A stretch of 64,000 nt of DNA, from NCBI RefSeq assembly GCF_008364685.1, contig NZ_VTTL01000005.1, positions 346,450 to 410,449 of the forward strand, in the 5' to 3' direction. Of the stretch, positions 54,189 to 63,913 are shown one piece after another; the stretch's first letter is position 1; every line of letters begins with the position of its first letter. The translations under genes and the position numbers were made by a program. The notes beneath the pieces are model-generated. The model was not told the origin of the DNA. It worked only from the letters and a program-made list of their open reading frames with translations, and ran no database searches. Source of the DNA: Xanthobacter oligotrophicus (GTDB lineage Bacteria; Pseudomonadota; Alphaproteobacteria; Rhizobiales; Xanthobacteraceae).

Positions 54189-54426
54189 CGCCGGGACCGG
54201 CGGTCCGGTTTCCCCCTGTTGGTTCGCGCTGGAACGGCAGCCGGCGGATGCCGCCTGCTGCTGCTGCTGGAGCCCACGCCGGGCGCCCCGGCGGACGATG
54301 TGGACGGCGACCGGGATTTCCGCTCCGATGCGCCGGCCATGCGCGCGGCGAAGCCCGTCATCTACGAGATGATGCTCATGTTCGAGTGAGCGGACGCGGC
54401 AGGTGCGGTGTGCTAGAGGGGCGCCC

Positions 54427-55071
54427 ATGAGCAGCCCCAAAGAGAGCAGCCCCGAAGATACCCCCCGGGACGACATCGCCCCAGACGCGCCGGACGCCCC
54501 GGCGCCCGATGGGGCACGCCTCCCGTTCTGGCGGGCGAAGCCTTTGTCGGCCATGAGCGCGACCGAGTGGGAGAGCCTGTGCGACGGCTGCGGCCGCTGC
54601 TGCCTCGTGAAGCTCGAGGACGAGGACACCGGGCAGGTGGCCTATACGGATGTCGCCTGCCGCCTGCTGGATGCCGCCACCTGCCGCTGTTCCGACTATG
54701 AGCGGCGTTCCGAGATCGTGTCCGACTGCGTGCGCCTGACCCCTGAGAGCGTCGCGGAGTTGAACTGGCTGCCGCCCACCTGCGCCTACCGGTTGGTCGG
54801 CGAGGGCAAGGACCTGCCGTTCTGGCATCCGCTGGTGTCGGGCGATGCGGGGAGCGTCGCGGCGGCCGGCATCACGGTCTCGGGCAAGGTGGCCGGCAGC
54901 GAGAACGAGTTCGGCCTGTTCGAGCTGGTGGACCATATCGTCGCCTGGCCGGTGCGCTGGCCAAGGGGGGCGAAAGGCGGGGCCAAGACGGGCGTCAAGA
55001 CTGAGGCGAAGGCGCCGACGGGAGCGCGCGCCCGGCCGCGCCGCCCGAAGGCGAACGATCAGAAGGACTGA
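54427..55071 (+). CDS. YcgN-type cysteine-cluster protein
   Basis: A 214-aa protein of the YcgN/UPF0260 (CxxCxxCC) family. The core is [19 protein letters not shown], followed by [17 protein letters not shown] and the [10 protein letters not shown] segment, then [26 protein letters not shown]. The clustered cysteines suggest zinc or iron binding. N- and C-terminal tails are disordered and rich in Pro/Asp and Lys/Arg. I chose ATG 54427 rather than the upstream one at 54403. Function of the family is not established. Confidence 0.87.
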   Translation: MSSPKESSPEDTPRDDIAPDAPDAPAPDGARLPFWRAKPLSAMSATEWESLCDGCGRCCLVKLEDEDTGQVAYTDVACRLLDAATCRCSDYERRSEIVSDCVRLTPESVAELNWLPPTCAYRLVGEGKDLPFWHPLVSGDAGSVAAAGITVSGKVAGSENEFGLFELVDHIVAWPVRWPRGAKGGAKTGVKTEAKAPTGARARPRRPKANDQKD

Positions 55072-55199
55072 CACGATCCCTGCCCGGCGCCGCGCGCGCC
55101 CGAGGCCAGCCCCCTCTGCGCTGGCTTCGCCTGACACCGGGATGGTGCCAACCGTCCTGGTGCGGCGGTGTGTCTGAGGCCGCGCAGCTATTCCCGCGC

Positions 55200-58142
55200 C
55201 TACTCCGCCGCGGTCGAGCGCTTTTTGCGGGTCTCCACTGGCGCCGGCTCGATAAGGGTGCGGCACTCCTCGGCGGTGAGGGGCTCGCCGAAGACGACGC
55301 CCTGGCCGTATTCGCAGCCGAAGCGCGCCATCTCGCCGGCTTCCGTTTCCTTCTCCAGGCCCTCCGCCATCACGTCCATGCCGAGGTCGTGGGCGAGGTC
55401 GATCATGGCGCCGACGATCACCGGCCGGGCGGCGCGGGCGGCGCCCTTGGCGGTGTCGCGCACGAAGCGCGGATCGATCTTCACGCTGTCGAAGGGGAAG
55501 CGCTGGAGATAGGAGAGAGCGGAATAGCCGGTGCCGAAATCGTCGAGGCACAGGCCCGCGCCCAGCTCCCGCATGCGGCCGAGCACCACGGCGGCATATT
55601 CGGGGTTCTCCATCACCAGGCTCTCGGTGACTTCCAGCTTGAGCGATCCGGGCGCCACCGCGTTGCGGGCCAGCACGGATTTCAGGTCCTGGATCAGGTC
55701 GTGCCGCAGCAGCTGGCGGGACGAGACGTTCACATGCATGAACAGGGGCGGGTCCACCCGCAGGGTGCGCTGCCACTGGCCGAGCTGGCGCGCCGCGGCG
55801 TCGAGCACGAACAGGCCGAGGTCGAGGATGAGCCCGGTCTCCTCCGCCAGCAGCAGGAATTCGGAGGCGGCCAGCTCGCCGAGGCGCGGATGGTTCCAGC
55901 GCATATAGGCCTCGAACCCGCCGATGGCCCGGTCGCCCAGGCGCACGATGGGCTGGTAGCGCACCGAGATCTGGTTCTTGGCCAGGGCCTCGCGCAACTC
56001 GCCTTCCAGCACCACCCGGTCGATCTTCTGCTGGCGCATGGCCGGGCGGAACACCTCGATGCGGTCGCCGCCGATGCGCTTGGCGTAATACATGGCCAGC
56101 TCGGCGTCCTTCAGCACCTCCTCGCGCTTCGACTGGTCGGGTCCCGCCAGCACCAGCCCGATGGAGGCGGTGACGAAGACTTCCCGGTCGGCGAAGGCGA
56201 TGGGTGCGCGCAGGGAGCGGCGCAGGGTGTCGGCGAAGGTGGTGATGCGCTCGGCGTCGCGCTCGGACATGAGGATCATGCCGAACTGGTCGCCGGAAAT
56301 GCGCGCCAGCGTGTCCTGCGGCTTCAAGAGGCGCATCAGGCGGCGCGCCACCGTGAGCAGGATGGAATCGGCCACCGCCATGCCCACCTGCACGTTGACC
56401 TGCTTGAAGCGGTCGAGGTCTATGACCATCACCGTCGGCTTCACCTTGTCGTCGAGGCGGGCCATGGTGAGGGACTGGCTGAGCCGGTCGAGGAACAATT
56501 CCCGGTTGGGCAGGCCGGTGAGGTTGTCGCGCACCGCGTCGTGGAGCAGGCGCTCGGCGGCGATGCGCTCGCCGGTCACGTCCATGAGGGTGCCGACACA
56601 GCGCACCACCTCGCCGTCGGCGCCCACCACCGGGCGGGCCTTCAGGTTGAAGGTGAGGTAGTGGCCGTCGATGGCGCGCAGGCGGAAGTCCTGGTCGATG
56701 CGCCCACGCCGTTGGTCGATGATGCCGTCCAGCGTGGCGCGGAAGCGGTCGCGGTCGGCGGGGTGCAGCACCTCCAGCCAGCCGGCGGCCTCGGTCTCCA
56801 GCGAATGGCGCTTGAGGCCCAGCGCCTCCTCCGCTTCCGGTGAGGTGTAGATGCGGTCGGTGTCCACATCCCAGTCCCACACGATGAGGCCGGAGCCGGC
56901 GAGCGCCAGCGCCCGGCGCTCCAGCTCGGAGGTGGAGCCCTGGATGCCGCCGATGCCGGCGAAGGCGTGCTGCATCACCGTGAAGCCGATGAGCATGACG
57001 ATCAGCACCAGGCCGCCGGAGAGGGCGGGGGCGGCGAGATCGTTGGTGACGAAGCCTGCCACCGTGAGCCCGGCCATGAGCACCCACACCACCAGCAGCG
57101 ACCAGGTGGGGATGATGAGCACCGCCCGGTCATAGCCGTGCTGGCTGAGCCAGATGATGACGCCCAGCCCGGCCACCGCCACCGCCAGCAGCGACAGGCG
57201 GGCGATGCCGGCCGCCACCGGCGCGTCGAGCAGGGCCACCGCCACCAGGGCGGCGAGGAAGGTGAGCCAGCCGGCGGCCACGTGCACGTAGCGCACGTGC
57301 CAGCGGTTGAGGTTGAGATAGGCGAACAGGAACACCAGCAGCGTGCCGGTGAGGATGGCCTCGCCCGCCGCCCGCCAGAATTGCTCGGCAATGGGTGAGA
57401 GGCCGAACACCTTGGACCAGAAGGCGAAATCGAGGCCGATATAGCCCAGCACCGCCCAGGCCAGCGCCGCCGCCGCCGGGAACATCACCGAGCCCTTCAC
57501 CACGAACAGGATGGTGAGGAAGAGCGCCAAAAGGCCGGCGATGCCGATGACGATGCCGTGGTAGAGGGTGAAGGCGTTCACCCGGTCCTTGTAGGCGTCC
57601 GGCTCCCACAGATAGAGCTGGGGCAGGGTGGGGCTGCCCAGCTCGGCCACGAAGGTGACGGTGGAGCCGGGGTCGAGGGTGATCAGGAAAACGTCGGCGT
57701 CGGGCGCGCTCTGCCGCTCCGGCTTGAAGCCCTGGCTCGGCGTCAGCGAGGTGATCCGCCGGTTGCCGAGATCGGGCCAGAACAGGCCGGAGCCGGACAT
57801 GCGGTAGTGCGGGGCGACGATGAGGCGATCCACCTGCTCGTCGGTATTGTTGGTGAGGGCGAAGGCGATCCAGTCGCCGTGGCTGCGTCCATCGGAGGTG
57901 GGCACCTCGATGCGCCGCACCACGCCTTCCGTATCGGGTGCGGTGGAGATCTGGAAGCGGCCGTCCTCGGTGGTCTCGCGCTGCACGGCGGGCAACAGGT
58001 CCACCACCTTGGCGTCGAGGCGCAGGGCGATGGCCTCCATCGCCTGCGCGCTGCCGGCGGGCAGCATCAGCAGGGGCGCCACGACGAGCGCCACGAGGAG
58101 CGCCATCGGCAGAGCAATGACGCGAGCGAGCAACGACCGCAA
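55200..58142 (-). CDS. 7TM-sensor PAS-GGDEF-EAL protein (c-di-GMP)
   Basis: A 980-aa signalling protein. A signal peptide (to about 34) is followed by a periplasmic beta-sandwich (about 40-180) of the 7TMR-DISM type, seven helices (about 190-400), a PAS domain (IVWDWDVDTDRIYTSPEAEEALG), a GGDEF domain and an EAL domain. The GGDEF active site is SGDQF, so cyclase activity is unlikely. The EAL domain keeps EAY-MRW in place of EALLRW, EVTES, DDFGTGYSALSYL, KIDPRFV and AEGLE, so phosphodiesterase activity is plausible. It ends in a basic RKKRS tail. Its 5' region is 278 bp from the upstream gene. Confidence 0.92.
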   Translation of the reverse strand: MRSLLARVIALPMALLVALVVAPLLMLPAGSAQAMEAIALRLDAKVVDLLPAVQRETTEDGRFQISTAPDTEGVVRRIEVPTSDGRSHGDWIAFALTNNTDEQVDRLIVAPHYRMSGSGLFWPDLGNRRITSLTPSQGFKPERQSAPDADVFLITLDPGSTVTFVAELGSPTLPQLYLWEPDAYKDRVNAFTLYHGIVIGIAGLLALFLTILFVVKGSVMFPAAAALAWAVLGYIGLDFAFWSKVFGLSPIAEQFWRAAGEAILTGTLLVFLFAYLNLNRWHVRYVHVAAGWLTFLAALVAVALLDAPVAAGIARLSLLAVAVAGLGVIIWLSQHGYDRAVLIIPTWSLLVVWVLMAGLTVAGFVTNDLAAPALSGGLVLIVMLIGFTVMQHAFAGIGGIQGSTSELERRALALAGSGLIVWDWDVDTDRIYTSPEAEEALGLKRHSLETEAAGWLEVLHPADRDRFRATLDGIIDQRRGRIDQDFRLRAIDGHYLTFNLKARPVVGADGEVVRCVGTLMDVTGERIAAERLLHDAVRDNLTGLPNRELFLDRLSQSLTMARLDDKVKPTVMVIDLDRFKQVNVQVGMAVADSILLTVARRLMRLLKPQDTLARISGDQFGMILMSERDAERITTFADTLRRSLRAPIAFADREVFVTASIGLVLAGPDQSKREEVLKDAELAMYYAKRIGGDRIEVFRPAMRQQKIDRVVLEGELREALAKNQISVRYQPIVRLGDRAIGGFEAYMRWNHPRLGELAASEFLLLAEETGLILDLGLFVLDAAARQLGQWQRTLRVDPPLFMHVNVSSRQLLRHDLIQDLKSVLARNAVAPGSLKLEVTESLVMENPEYAAVVLGRMRELGAGLCLDDFGTGYSALSYLQRFPFDSVKIDPRFVRDTAKGAARAARPVIVGAMIDLAHDLGMDVMAEGLEKETEAGEMARFGCEYGQGVVFGEPLTAEECRTLIEPAPVETRKKRSTAAE

Positions 58143-58363
58143 TGTCAGGTCTCCGCACCCGGACTGCTGCCGGGCCGAGTTTCGGTTGAGGAGGGCAGCC
58201 TGCCGAAGGTGCGACGCAAAGCGCGGGACGGCAAGAGCTCAAGCTCATCCATGAGGAATGCATGTGCGCCGGGGCTGGCCCCGCGCGCCCGATTCCCTAG
58301 CCAAGCCGTGCGGCCGGAGCAAGGCGCGTGGCGGCGTCATGATACCGCCGCAAGTTCCGGGGC

Positions 58364-58402
58364 CCGAAAAAACGAATGCGCGCCCGGTGTGGGCGCGCAT
58401 TC
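58364..58402 (-). terminator. Intrinsic terminator after the 58421 gene
   Basis: On the minus strand a perfect 12-bp stem (58391-58402 with 58374-58385, 5-base loop) is followed by GTTTTTTCGGG. It ends the transcript of the 191-aa protein gene. Confidence 0.88.
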
Positions 58403-58420
58403 AAACCGTGGTGCGACCGC

Positions 58421-58996
58421 TCAGAAAAAGCGGCGGGCGTTGTCCCGGTCGTCGGCGGAGAGCGGGGTCGGCTCGCGGGTCAGGCGGGCGGCCTCTTCGC
58501 GGCGCACATATTCGGAGAAGGGGTCGAGGGCTTCCTCCACCGCTTCCTCGGCGCGCGCGGAGATCACCTCCAGCGGGGGCTGCGGCGCGGGGCGGGCGGC
58601 GGGGGGCGCGGGATGGACCTCCTCGGCCGGCACGGCGCGCTCGGAATCGGTGGTGCGCGAGGCCTTGGCGTCGAGCCACGGCAGGGGATAGGGCGAGGCG
58701 ATGTAGGCCACGCCGTCTTCCTGCTCCCAGGCGATCATGTGGATGGCCTCTTCCGCCGGCATGCCGGGCAGGGAGAACATCTGCGGCAGCTCGCGGGCAC
58801 CGCCGCTCCAGCCGATGGTGTGGGCGAGCTGGAAGGCTTCGTCGAGGAAGGCGGTGACGGCCGCGAGCCGATCCGCACGCAGCGCCTGGGCGAAATCCAC
58901 ATCGAGAAGCCGGCGGAGATAGGTCTCCACGCTGTCCCCGGCGGCCCACTGGGCGCCGGAGGCGAACTGGTAAACATAGACGCGCGGACTTGCCAT
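58421..58996 (-). CDS. Conserved hypothetical cytoplasmic protein
   Basis: A 191-aa protein without signal peptide or helices. The N-terminal part has a compact, possibly globular segment (RVYVYQFASGAQWAAGDSVETYL, HTIGWSGGARELPQMFSLPG, MIAWEQEDGVAYIASPYPLPWL). The C-terminal third is Pro/Ala/Glu-rich and charged. I chose the ATG at 58996 because GGAG lies 10 bases upstream; Met at 59017 is possible. Family not recognised. The transcript ends in a strong terminator. Confidence 0.68.
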   Translation of the reverse strand: MASPRVYVYQFASGAQWAAGDSVETYLRRLLDVDFAQALRADRLAAVTAFLDEAFQLAHTIGWSGGARELPQMFSLPGMPAEEAIHMIAWEQEDGVAYIASPYPLPWLDAKASRTTDSERAVPAEEVHPAPPAARPAPQPPLEVISARAEEAVEEALDPFSEYVRREEAARLTREPTPLSADDRDNARRFF

Positions 58997-59269
58997 CACG
59001 CAGCTCCGATAAACCATAACTGGGGGCCCCTCATACCAAAAGGGACCCGAAAACACAAAATCGTGCTGCAACTTAACCAGGCAAGGCTTAAATTTTTGTG
59101 ATCCTGCGGTGCAGCACACGGCGCATTTCGTCCCGGTCCTGGACCGCCGGAGCGCGTTCGGATCGGGTGGCATGGCCATCAGATCGGCAACGCCCGCTCT
59201 ATCCTCCATCTTGAGAGAGAATCACCGGCCCGATCAGGTCCGGTGCAGGCCCATGGGAAAGGGTGCCCG

Positions 59270-60565
59270 ATGCCGATCGCTCCGCGTTCCCACGGCCTGT
59301 GGCAGGTCACGGCCCCGCCGGCCCCGGCGCAGGCGCCGCTCTCGGGGATCCAGCGGGCCGATGTGGCCGTGGTGGGGGCGGGATATGCCGGGCTGTCGGC
59401 GGCGCTGCGGCTCGCCGAGGCGGGGGCGCGGGTGGCCGTGCTGGAGGCGGCGGAGGTGGGCTTCGGCGGGGCGGGGCGCAATGTGGGCCTCGTCAACGCC
59501 GGCCTGTGGGTGATGCCGGATGTCATCCGCGCCGCCCTGGGTGAGGCGCCGGGCGAGGCGCTGATCAGCTTCCTCGGCGCGGCGCCGCAGGCGGTGTTCG
59601 ACCTGGTGGCGCGCCATGGCATCGCCTGCGAGGTGGCGCCCGTGGGTACGCTCCATTGCGCCGTGGGCGCCGCCGGACGCGCCGAGATCGAGGCCCGCGC
59701 CGCCCAGTGGCAGGCGCGCGGCGCGCCGGTGCGGCTGCTGGAGGCCGATGAGGCGCGGGCCATGGTGGGTGGCGGCGATTTTTCCGGCGCGTTGCTGGAT
59801 TTGCGCGCCGGCACGATCCAGCCGCTCGCCTATGCGCGGGGACTGGCGCTGGCGGCGCTTCAGGCCGGCGCGCAGATCTTCGCGTCGAGCCCGGTGGTGG
59901 CGGCCGAGGAGACCCCTGCCGGCTGGCGGCTCACCACGCCGGGGGGAGGCCTTGAGGCCGACCATCTCATCGTCGCCACCGACGCCTATGGTACCGGGCC
60001 GTTCGCCCCGCTGCGGCGCGAGCAGGTGCACCTGCCCTATTTCAACCTCGCCACAGCGCCTCTGCCGCAGGCGGTGCGCGACACCATCCTGCCCGGCCGG
60101 CAGGGCGCTTGGGACACCCAATCCATCCTCATCTCGTTCCGGATGGATGCGGCGGGCCGCCTGGTGTTCGGGAGCATCGGCGCCCTCGGCCGGGCCGGCG
60201 GCGCCATCCACCGCGCCTATGCCCGGCGGGTGCTGAAGCGGCTTTATCCGCAGCTCGGCCAGATGGCCTCCGAGGTGGCCTTCGAGGCCGGCTGGCACGG
60301 CACGATCGGCATGACCGCCGACGCCCTGCCGCGCTTCCACCGGCTGGGGCGCACCGGCGTGGCCGTTGCCGGCTACAATGGACGCGGCATTGCGCCGGGA
60401 ACCGTGTTTGGCGCCCTGCTGGCGGACCTCGTGCTAGGCCGGGTGCGGGAGGCGGATCTTCCGCTGCCGCCAAGCGCGGTGGAGGCGGCCCGCTGGCGTC
60501 TGGCGCGGGAAGCGGTCTACGCCGCCGGTTCCGGTCTCGCCCACCTCGTCGCCGCGCGGTTCTGA
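59270..60565 (+). CDS. FAD-dependent oxidoreductase (DAO / PuuB-like)
   Basis: A 431-aa flavoenzyme of the D-amino acid oxidase superfamily. ADVAVVGAGYAGLSAALRLAEAG is the FAD-binding Rossmann fold. The C-terminal GWHGTIGMTADALPRFHRLG and VAVAGYNGRGIAPGT are found in gamma-glutamylputrescine oxidase-type (PuuB/OrdL) members. Substrates are amines or N-substituted amino acids; none can be assigned. I chose ATG 59270, 9 codons inside a longer frame. It is not closely spaced to the sugar transporter downstream (207 bp). Confidence 0.85.
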   Translation: MPIAPRSHGLWQVTAPPAPAQAPLSGIQRADVAVVGAGYAGLSAALRLAEAGARVAVLEAAEVGFGGAGRNVGLVNAGLWVMPDVIRAALGEAPGEALISFLGAAPQAVFDLVARHGIACEVAPVGTLHCAVGAAGRAEIEARAAQWQARGAPVRLLEADEARAMVGGGDFSGALLDLRAGTIQPLAYARGLALAALQAGAQIFASSPVVAAEETPAGWRLTTPGGGLEADHLIVATDAYGTGPFAPLRREQVHLPYFNLATAPLPQAVRDTILPGRQGAWDTQSILISFRMDAAGRLVFGSIGALGRAGGAIHRAYARRVLKRLYPQLGQMASEVAFEAGWHGTIGMTADALPRFHRLGRTGVAVAGYNGRGIAPGTVFGALLADLVLGRVREADLPLPPSAVEAARWRLAREAVYAAGSGLAHLVAARF

Positions 60566-60639
60566 GGCCCCGGCCGGAGCGTGCCTTCGCGTTCACAACC
60601 GCGTTTCGCCGCCTTCCGATCGGTCGGGAGGCGCTGCCG

Positions 60640-60710
60640 TTGCACGACTTTCTATTAATAACTCAGATGGATTTATCTATTGACTCGCCATGCGCCCTGC
60701 GCTCAGATGC
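60640..60710 (+). promoter_or_regulatory. AT-rich promoter region of frcBCA
   Basis: The stretch CTATTAATAACTCAGATGG then ATTTATCTATTGACTCGCC is markedly AT-rich against the background. TTGACT at 60680-60685 could be a -35 but the -10 that would follow is poor; TATTAA upstream is an alternative. Sugar-responsive control is likely but no operator is certain. Confidence 0.35.
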
Positions 60711-60772
60711 CATGCGGATAACGCATCCGTCCGGCAAGCGGAAACCGCGCCGGCGCACTGGGAGGACGTTCG

Positions 60773-61816
60773 ATGCAGGAGTGGCCACGGCTGCTGATGG
60801 CAGCTTCTGTCGCCTGGGCCGGGGTGGCCGCGACATCGCCCGCGGGGGCGGCGGAAAAGCCCGCCGAAAAGCCCATCGTCGGCATCGTCATCAAGACCTC
60901 CACCAACCCCTTCTTCGTCAAGATGAAGGAGGGCGCGGAAGCCGCCGCCGCGCGGCTGGGCATGGAGCTGCGCTCCTTCGCCGGCAAGATGGACGGCGAC
61001 ACCGACGCCCAGGTCACCGCCGTCGAAAGCCTGATCGCCGCCGGCGCCAAGGGCATCCTGATCACCCCGTCCGATTCCCGCGCCATCGTGCCGGTGCTGG
61101 AGCAGGCGCGGGCCAAGGGCATCCTGGTGATCGCCCTCGACACGCCGCTCGATCCCCCGAGCGCGGCCGACGCCACCTTCGCCACCGACAATTTCAGCGC
61201 CGGCAAGCTGGTGGGCGAATGGGCGGCCAAGACCCTCGGCGCCGGTGCCCAATCGGCCAAGGTCGCCCTGCTCGACCTCAACGTGAACCAGATTTCCGTG
61301 GACGTGGCCCGCGACCAGGGCTTCCTCCAGGGCTTCGGCGTGAACGTGGCCGACCCCGCCGTCATCGGCGACGAGAAAGACAGCCGCATCGTCGGCCACG
61401 ACGTCACCCTCGGCAACGAGGAGGGCGGGCGCCGCGCCATGGAGAACCTGCTCCAGCGCGATCCCTATGTGTCGGTCGTCTATGCCATCAACGAGCCCGC
61501 CGCCGCCGGCGCCTATGAGGCGCTGCGCTCCATCGGCCGCGACAAGGACGTGCTGGTGGTGGCCGTGGACGGCGGCTGCCCTGGGGTGCGCAATGTGAAG
61601 GACGGCGTCATCGCCGCCACCGCCATGCAATTCCCCCTCGTCATGGCCCAGATGGGCGTCGAGGCGGTATTGAAATACGCCACGGACGGTACCAAGCCGA
61701 AGCCTTCGGACGGGCAGGATTTCGTCAATACCGGCGTGGAGCTGGTCACCGACCGGCCGGTGCCGGGGCTGCCCTCCATCGGCACCGACGCCGCCCTGAA
61801 GAAGTGCTGGGGCTGA
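60773..61816 (+). CDS. frcB: Sugar ABC transporter substrate-binding protein (FrcB-like)
   Basis: Periplasmic binding protein (347 aa) of the ribose/fructose family. A signal peptide ([21 protein letters not shown]) is followed by [80 protein letters not shown] and [17 protein letters not shown]. It resembles the FrcB protein of the Sinorhizobium fructose/mannose/ribose transporter. The start has GGGAGGACG upstream. frcC and frcA follow in order, a complete CUT2-type importer. Sugar specificity is inferred only from that similarity. Confidence 0.88.
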   Translation: MQEWPRLLMAASVAWAGVAATSPAGAAEKPAEKPIVGIVIKTSTNPFFVKMKEGAEAAAARLGMELRSFAGKMDGDTDAQVTAVESLIAAGAKGILITPSDSRAIVPVLEQARAKGILVIALDTPLDPPSAADATFATDNFSAGKLVGEWAAKTLGAGAQSAKVALLDLNVNQISVDVARDQGFLQGFGVNVADPAVIGDEKDSRIVGHDVTLGNEEGGRRAMENLLQRDPYVSVVYAINEPAAAGAYEALRSIGRDKDVLVVAVDGGCPGVRNVKDGVIAATAMQFPLVMAQMGVEAVLKYATDGTKPKPSDGQDFVNTGVELVTDRPVPGLPSIGTDAALKKCWG

Positions 61817-61872
61817 GCGGCGCCAACGACAGCACGCGTGCGCCGGCCGGAACGGCCGCGGAGGGATCTGCA

Positions 61873-62955
61873 ATGACAGACACGAGTGGGGAGAAACGCG
61901 GGATGCAGGCGTTCGAGACTGTCCTGAGCAAGCAGGACACGCGGGTGGCGGAATTCGAGGTCCACGCCAGGTCCCCGCTCCAGATGCTGCAGCATTTCCT
62001 GCATGCCAATCCGACCGCGGTGCCGGCCATCGTGCTGGTGCTGGGGGTGGCCGTGTTCTCGGCCATCGTGGGGCCGCGCTTCTACTCGGCCTTCAACCTG
62101 TCGCTGATCCTCCAGCAGGTGACCATCATCTGCATCATCGGGGTGGCGCAGACGCTCATCGTGCTCACGGCGGGCATCGACCTGTCGGTGGGCGCGGTGA
62201 TGGTGCTGTGCTCGGTGATCATGGGCAAGCTCGCGGTCGCGCTGGGCCTGCCGGTGCCTGTGGCGTTCGCCGCCGGACTTGCCACCGGTGCGGCCTGCGG
62301 CGCCTTCAACGGCCTCTTGGTGGTGCGGCTGAAGCTGCCGCCCTTCATCGTGACGCTGGGCACCTGGTCCATCTTCTTCTCGCTGAACCTCTGGTATTCG
62401 GGCGCCCAGACCATCCGCGCGCAGGACGTGGCCAAGGCCGCGCCGTTCCTGCAGTGGCTCGGCACGCCGGTGGACCTGCTCGGCGCCCGCCTGACGTATG
62501 GCACCTTCTTCATGCTGGGGCTGGTGGCCATCGTCTGGTACGTGCTCAACCGCACCGCCCTCGGCCGCCACATCTATGCGGTGGGCGATGATCCGGACGC
62601 GGCGCGCCTCGCCGGCATCCGCACCGACAAGGTGCTGTTCTGCGTCTATGTGGCGGCGGGGGTCATCTGCGCGCTGGGGGCCTGGGCGCTCATCGGCCGC
62701 ATCGGCTCCATCAGCCCGCAGGCGGGGCAGACCGCCAATCTCGACAGCATCACCGCGGTGGTGATCGGCGGGGCCAGCCTGTTCGGCGGGCGCGGCTCCA
62801 TCATCGGCACCCTCATCGGCGCGCTTATCGTCGGCGTCTCGCGCTCCGGCCTCGCTTTGTCGGGGGTGGATGTGCTGTGGCAGGAATTCGCCGTGGGCAG
62901 CCTCATCATCGTCGCGGTCACCCTCGACCAGTGGATCCGGAAGGTGTCGGCATGA
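61873..62955 (+). CDS. frcC: Sugar ABC transporter permease (FrcC-like)
   Basis: Inner-membrane permease of the CUT2 (ribose-type) family, 360 aa with about ten predicted helices. TLIVLTAGIDLSVGAVM, GLLVVRLKLPPFIVTLGTW, YAVGDDPDAARLAGIRTDKV and VVIGGASLFGGRGSIIGTLIGAL are family hallmarks. The N-terminal about 50 residues are cytoplasmic and longer than in E. coli RbsC, as in rhizobial FrcC. The start has GGAGGG upstream. The stop overlaps the ATPase start as ATGA. Confidence 0.92.
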   Translation: MTDTSGEKRGMQAFETVLSKQDTRVAEFEVHARSPLQMLQHFLHANPTAVPAIVLVLGVAVFSAIVGPRFYSAFNLSLILQQVTIICIIGVAQTLIVLTAGIDLSVGAVMVLCSVIMGKLAVALGLPVPVAFAAGLATGAACGAFNGLLVVRLKLPPFIVTLGTWSIFFSLNLWYSGAQTIRAQDVAKAAPFLQWLGTPVDLLGARLTYGTFFMLGLVAIVWYVLNRTALGRHIYAVGDDPDAARLAGIRTDKVLFCVYVAAGVICALGAWALIGRIGSISPQAGQTANLDSITAVVIGGASLFGGRGSIIGTLIGALIVGVSRSGLALSGVDVLWQEFAVGSLIIVAVTLDQWIRKVSA

Positions 62956-63779
62956 GCACGAATACTCTCGGCACGAACACTCTCAGCGCGACGACGGACA
63001 CCGGCGTGCGCCGGCCGCTCATCGAGGCCCGCGGCCTCGTCAAGCGCTACGGCCGGGTGACGGCCCTCGACCATGCGGATTTCGACCTCTATCCCGGGGA
63101 GATCCTGGCGGTGATCGGCGACAATGGCGCCGGCAAGTCGTCCCTCATCCGTGCCCTCTCCGGGGCGCTGGTGCCGGACGAGGGCGAGATCCGCTTCGAC
63201 GGCAAGCCGGTGCAGTTCCGCTCCCCCCTCGACGCGCAGGCGGCGGGCATCGAGACCGTCTACCAGTCGCTGGCGCTGGCGCCGGGCCTGTCGATTGCCG
63301 ACAACCTCTTCCTTGGCCGGGAACTGCGCAAGCCGGGAGTGCTCGGCTCGGTGTTCCGCATGCTCGACCGCAAGAGCATGCAGCGCATGGCCCGCGAGAA
63401 GCTCACCGAGCTGGGGCTGATGACGGTGCAGTCCATCAACCAGCCTGTGGAGACGCTCTCGGGCGGCCAGCGGCAGGGCATCGCGGTGGCCCGCGCCACC
63501 GCCTTCGGCTCGCGCGTCGTGATCCTGGACGAGCCCACCGCCGCGCTGGGCGTGAAGGAATCCCGCCGCGTGCTGGAGCTGATCCTCGACGTGCGCCGGC
63601 GCGGCATTGCCGTGGTGCTCATCAGCCACAACATGCCCCACGTGTTCGAGATCGCCGACCGCATCCACATCCACCGGCTGGGGCGGCGGCTCACCGTGGT
63701 CCAGCCCTCGGCCTGCACCATGTCGGACGCGGTGGCGCTCATGACCGGCGCCCGCGCCCCGCAGGAAATGGCGGCCTGA
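62952..63779 (+). CDS. frcA: Sugar ABC transporter ATP-binding protein (FrcA-like)
   Basis: ATPase of the importer, 275 aa with a single nucleotide-binding domain, unlike the two-domain RbsA. Walker A is GDNGAGKSSLI, the Q-loop is in TVYQSLAL, the signature is LSGGQRQG, Walker B is VVILDEPTAALG and the switch histidine is in LISHNMPHVFE. The sequence follows the single-domain FrcA pattern of Sinorhizobium closely. It overlaps frcC by 4 bases. No fructokinase or repressor gene follows before the end of the window. Confidence 0.93.
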   Translation: MSTNTLGTNTLSATTDTGVRRPLIEARGLVKRYGRVTALDHADFDLYPGEILAVIGDNGAGKSSLIRALSGALVPDEGEIRFDGKPVQFRSPLDAQAAGIETVYQSLALAPGLSIADNLFLGRELRKPGVLGSVFRMLDRKSMQRMAREKLTELGLMTVQSINQPVETLSGGQRQGIAVARATAFGSRVVILDEPTAALGVKESRRVLELILDVRRRGIAVVLISHNMPHVFEIADRIHIHRLGRRLTVVQPSACTMSDAVALMTGARAPQEMAA

Positions 63780-63870
63780 GGCTGGGCCGGTCATGGCGGC
63801 GTTCCGCGCCGCCGGGGCCTTCCCGCGCGGGGGTGGGCAGGCCATGGCACAGGCGCGGAAACAAACGCCC

Positions 63871-63912
63871 GGATCACGGCCTGCATTGCCGTGATCCCGG
63901 CGGGGTTGTTTT
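63871..63912 (+). terminator. Terminator after frcA
   Basis: A perfect 10-bp stem GGATCACGGC/GCCGTGATCC (63871-63880 with 63888-63897) is followed after a short GC stretch by TTGTTTT. It ends the frcBCA transcript. Confidence 0.6.
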
Positions 63913-63913
63913 G

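Noticed and set aside
54219..54389. A 57-codon frame with a TTG start ending YEMMLMFE, between the microprotein and the YcgN-type gene.
   Set aside because: It has no ribosome-binding site, a Leu/Pro/Asp-rich sequence without a fold signature, and only a rare start codon. It might be real but is unsupported.
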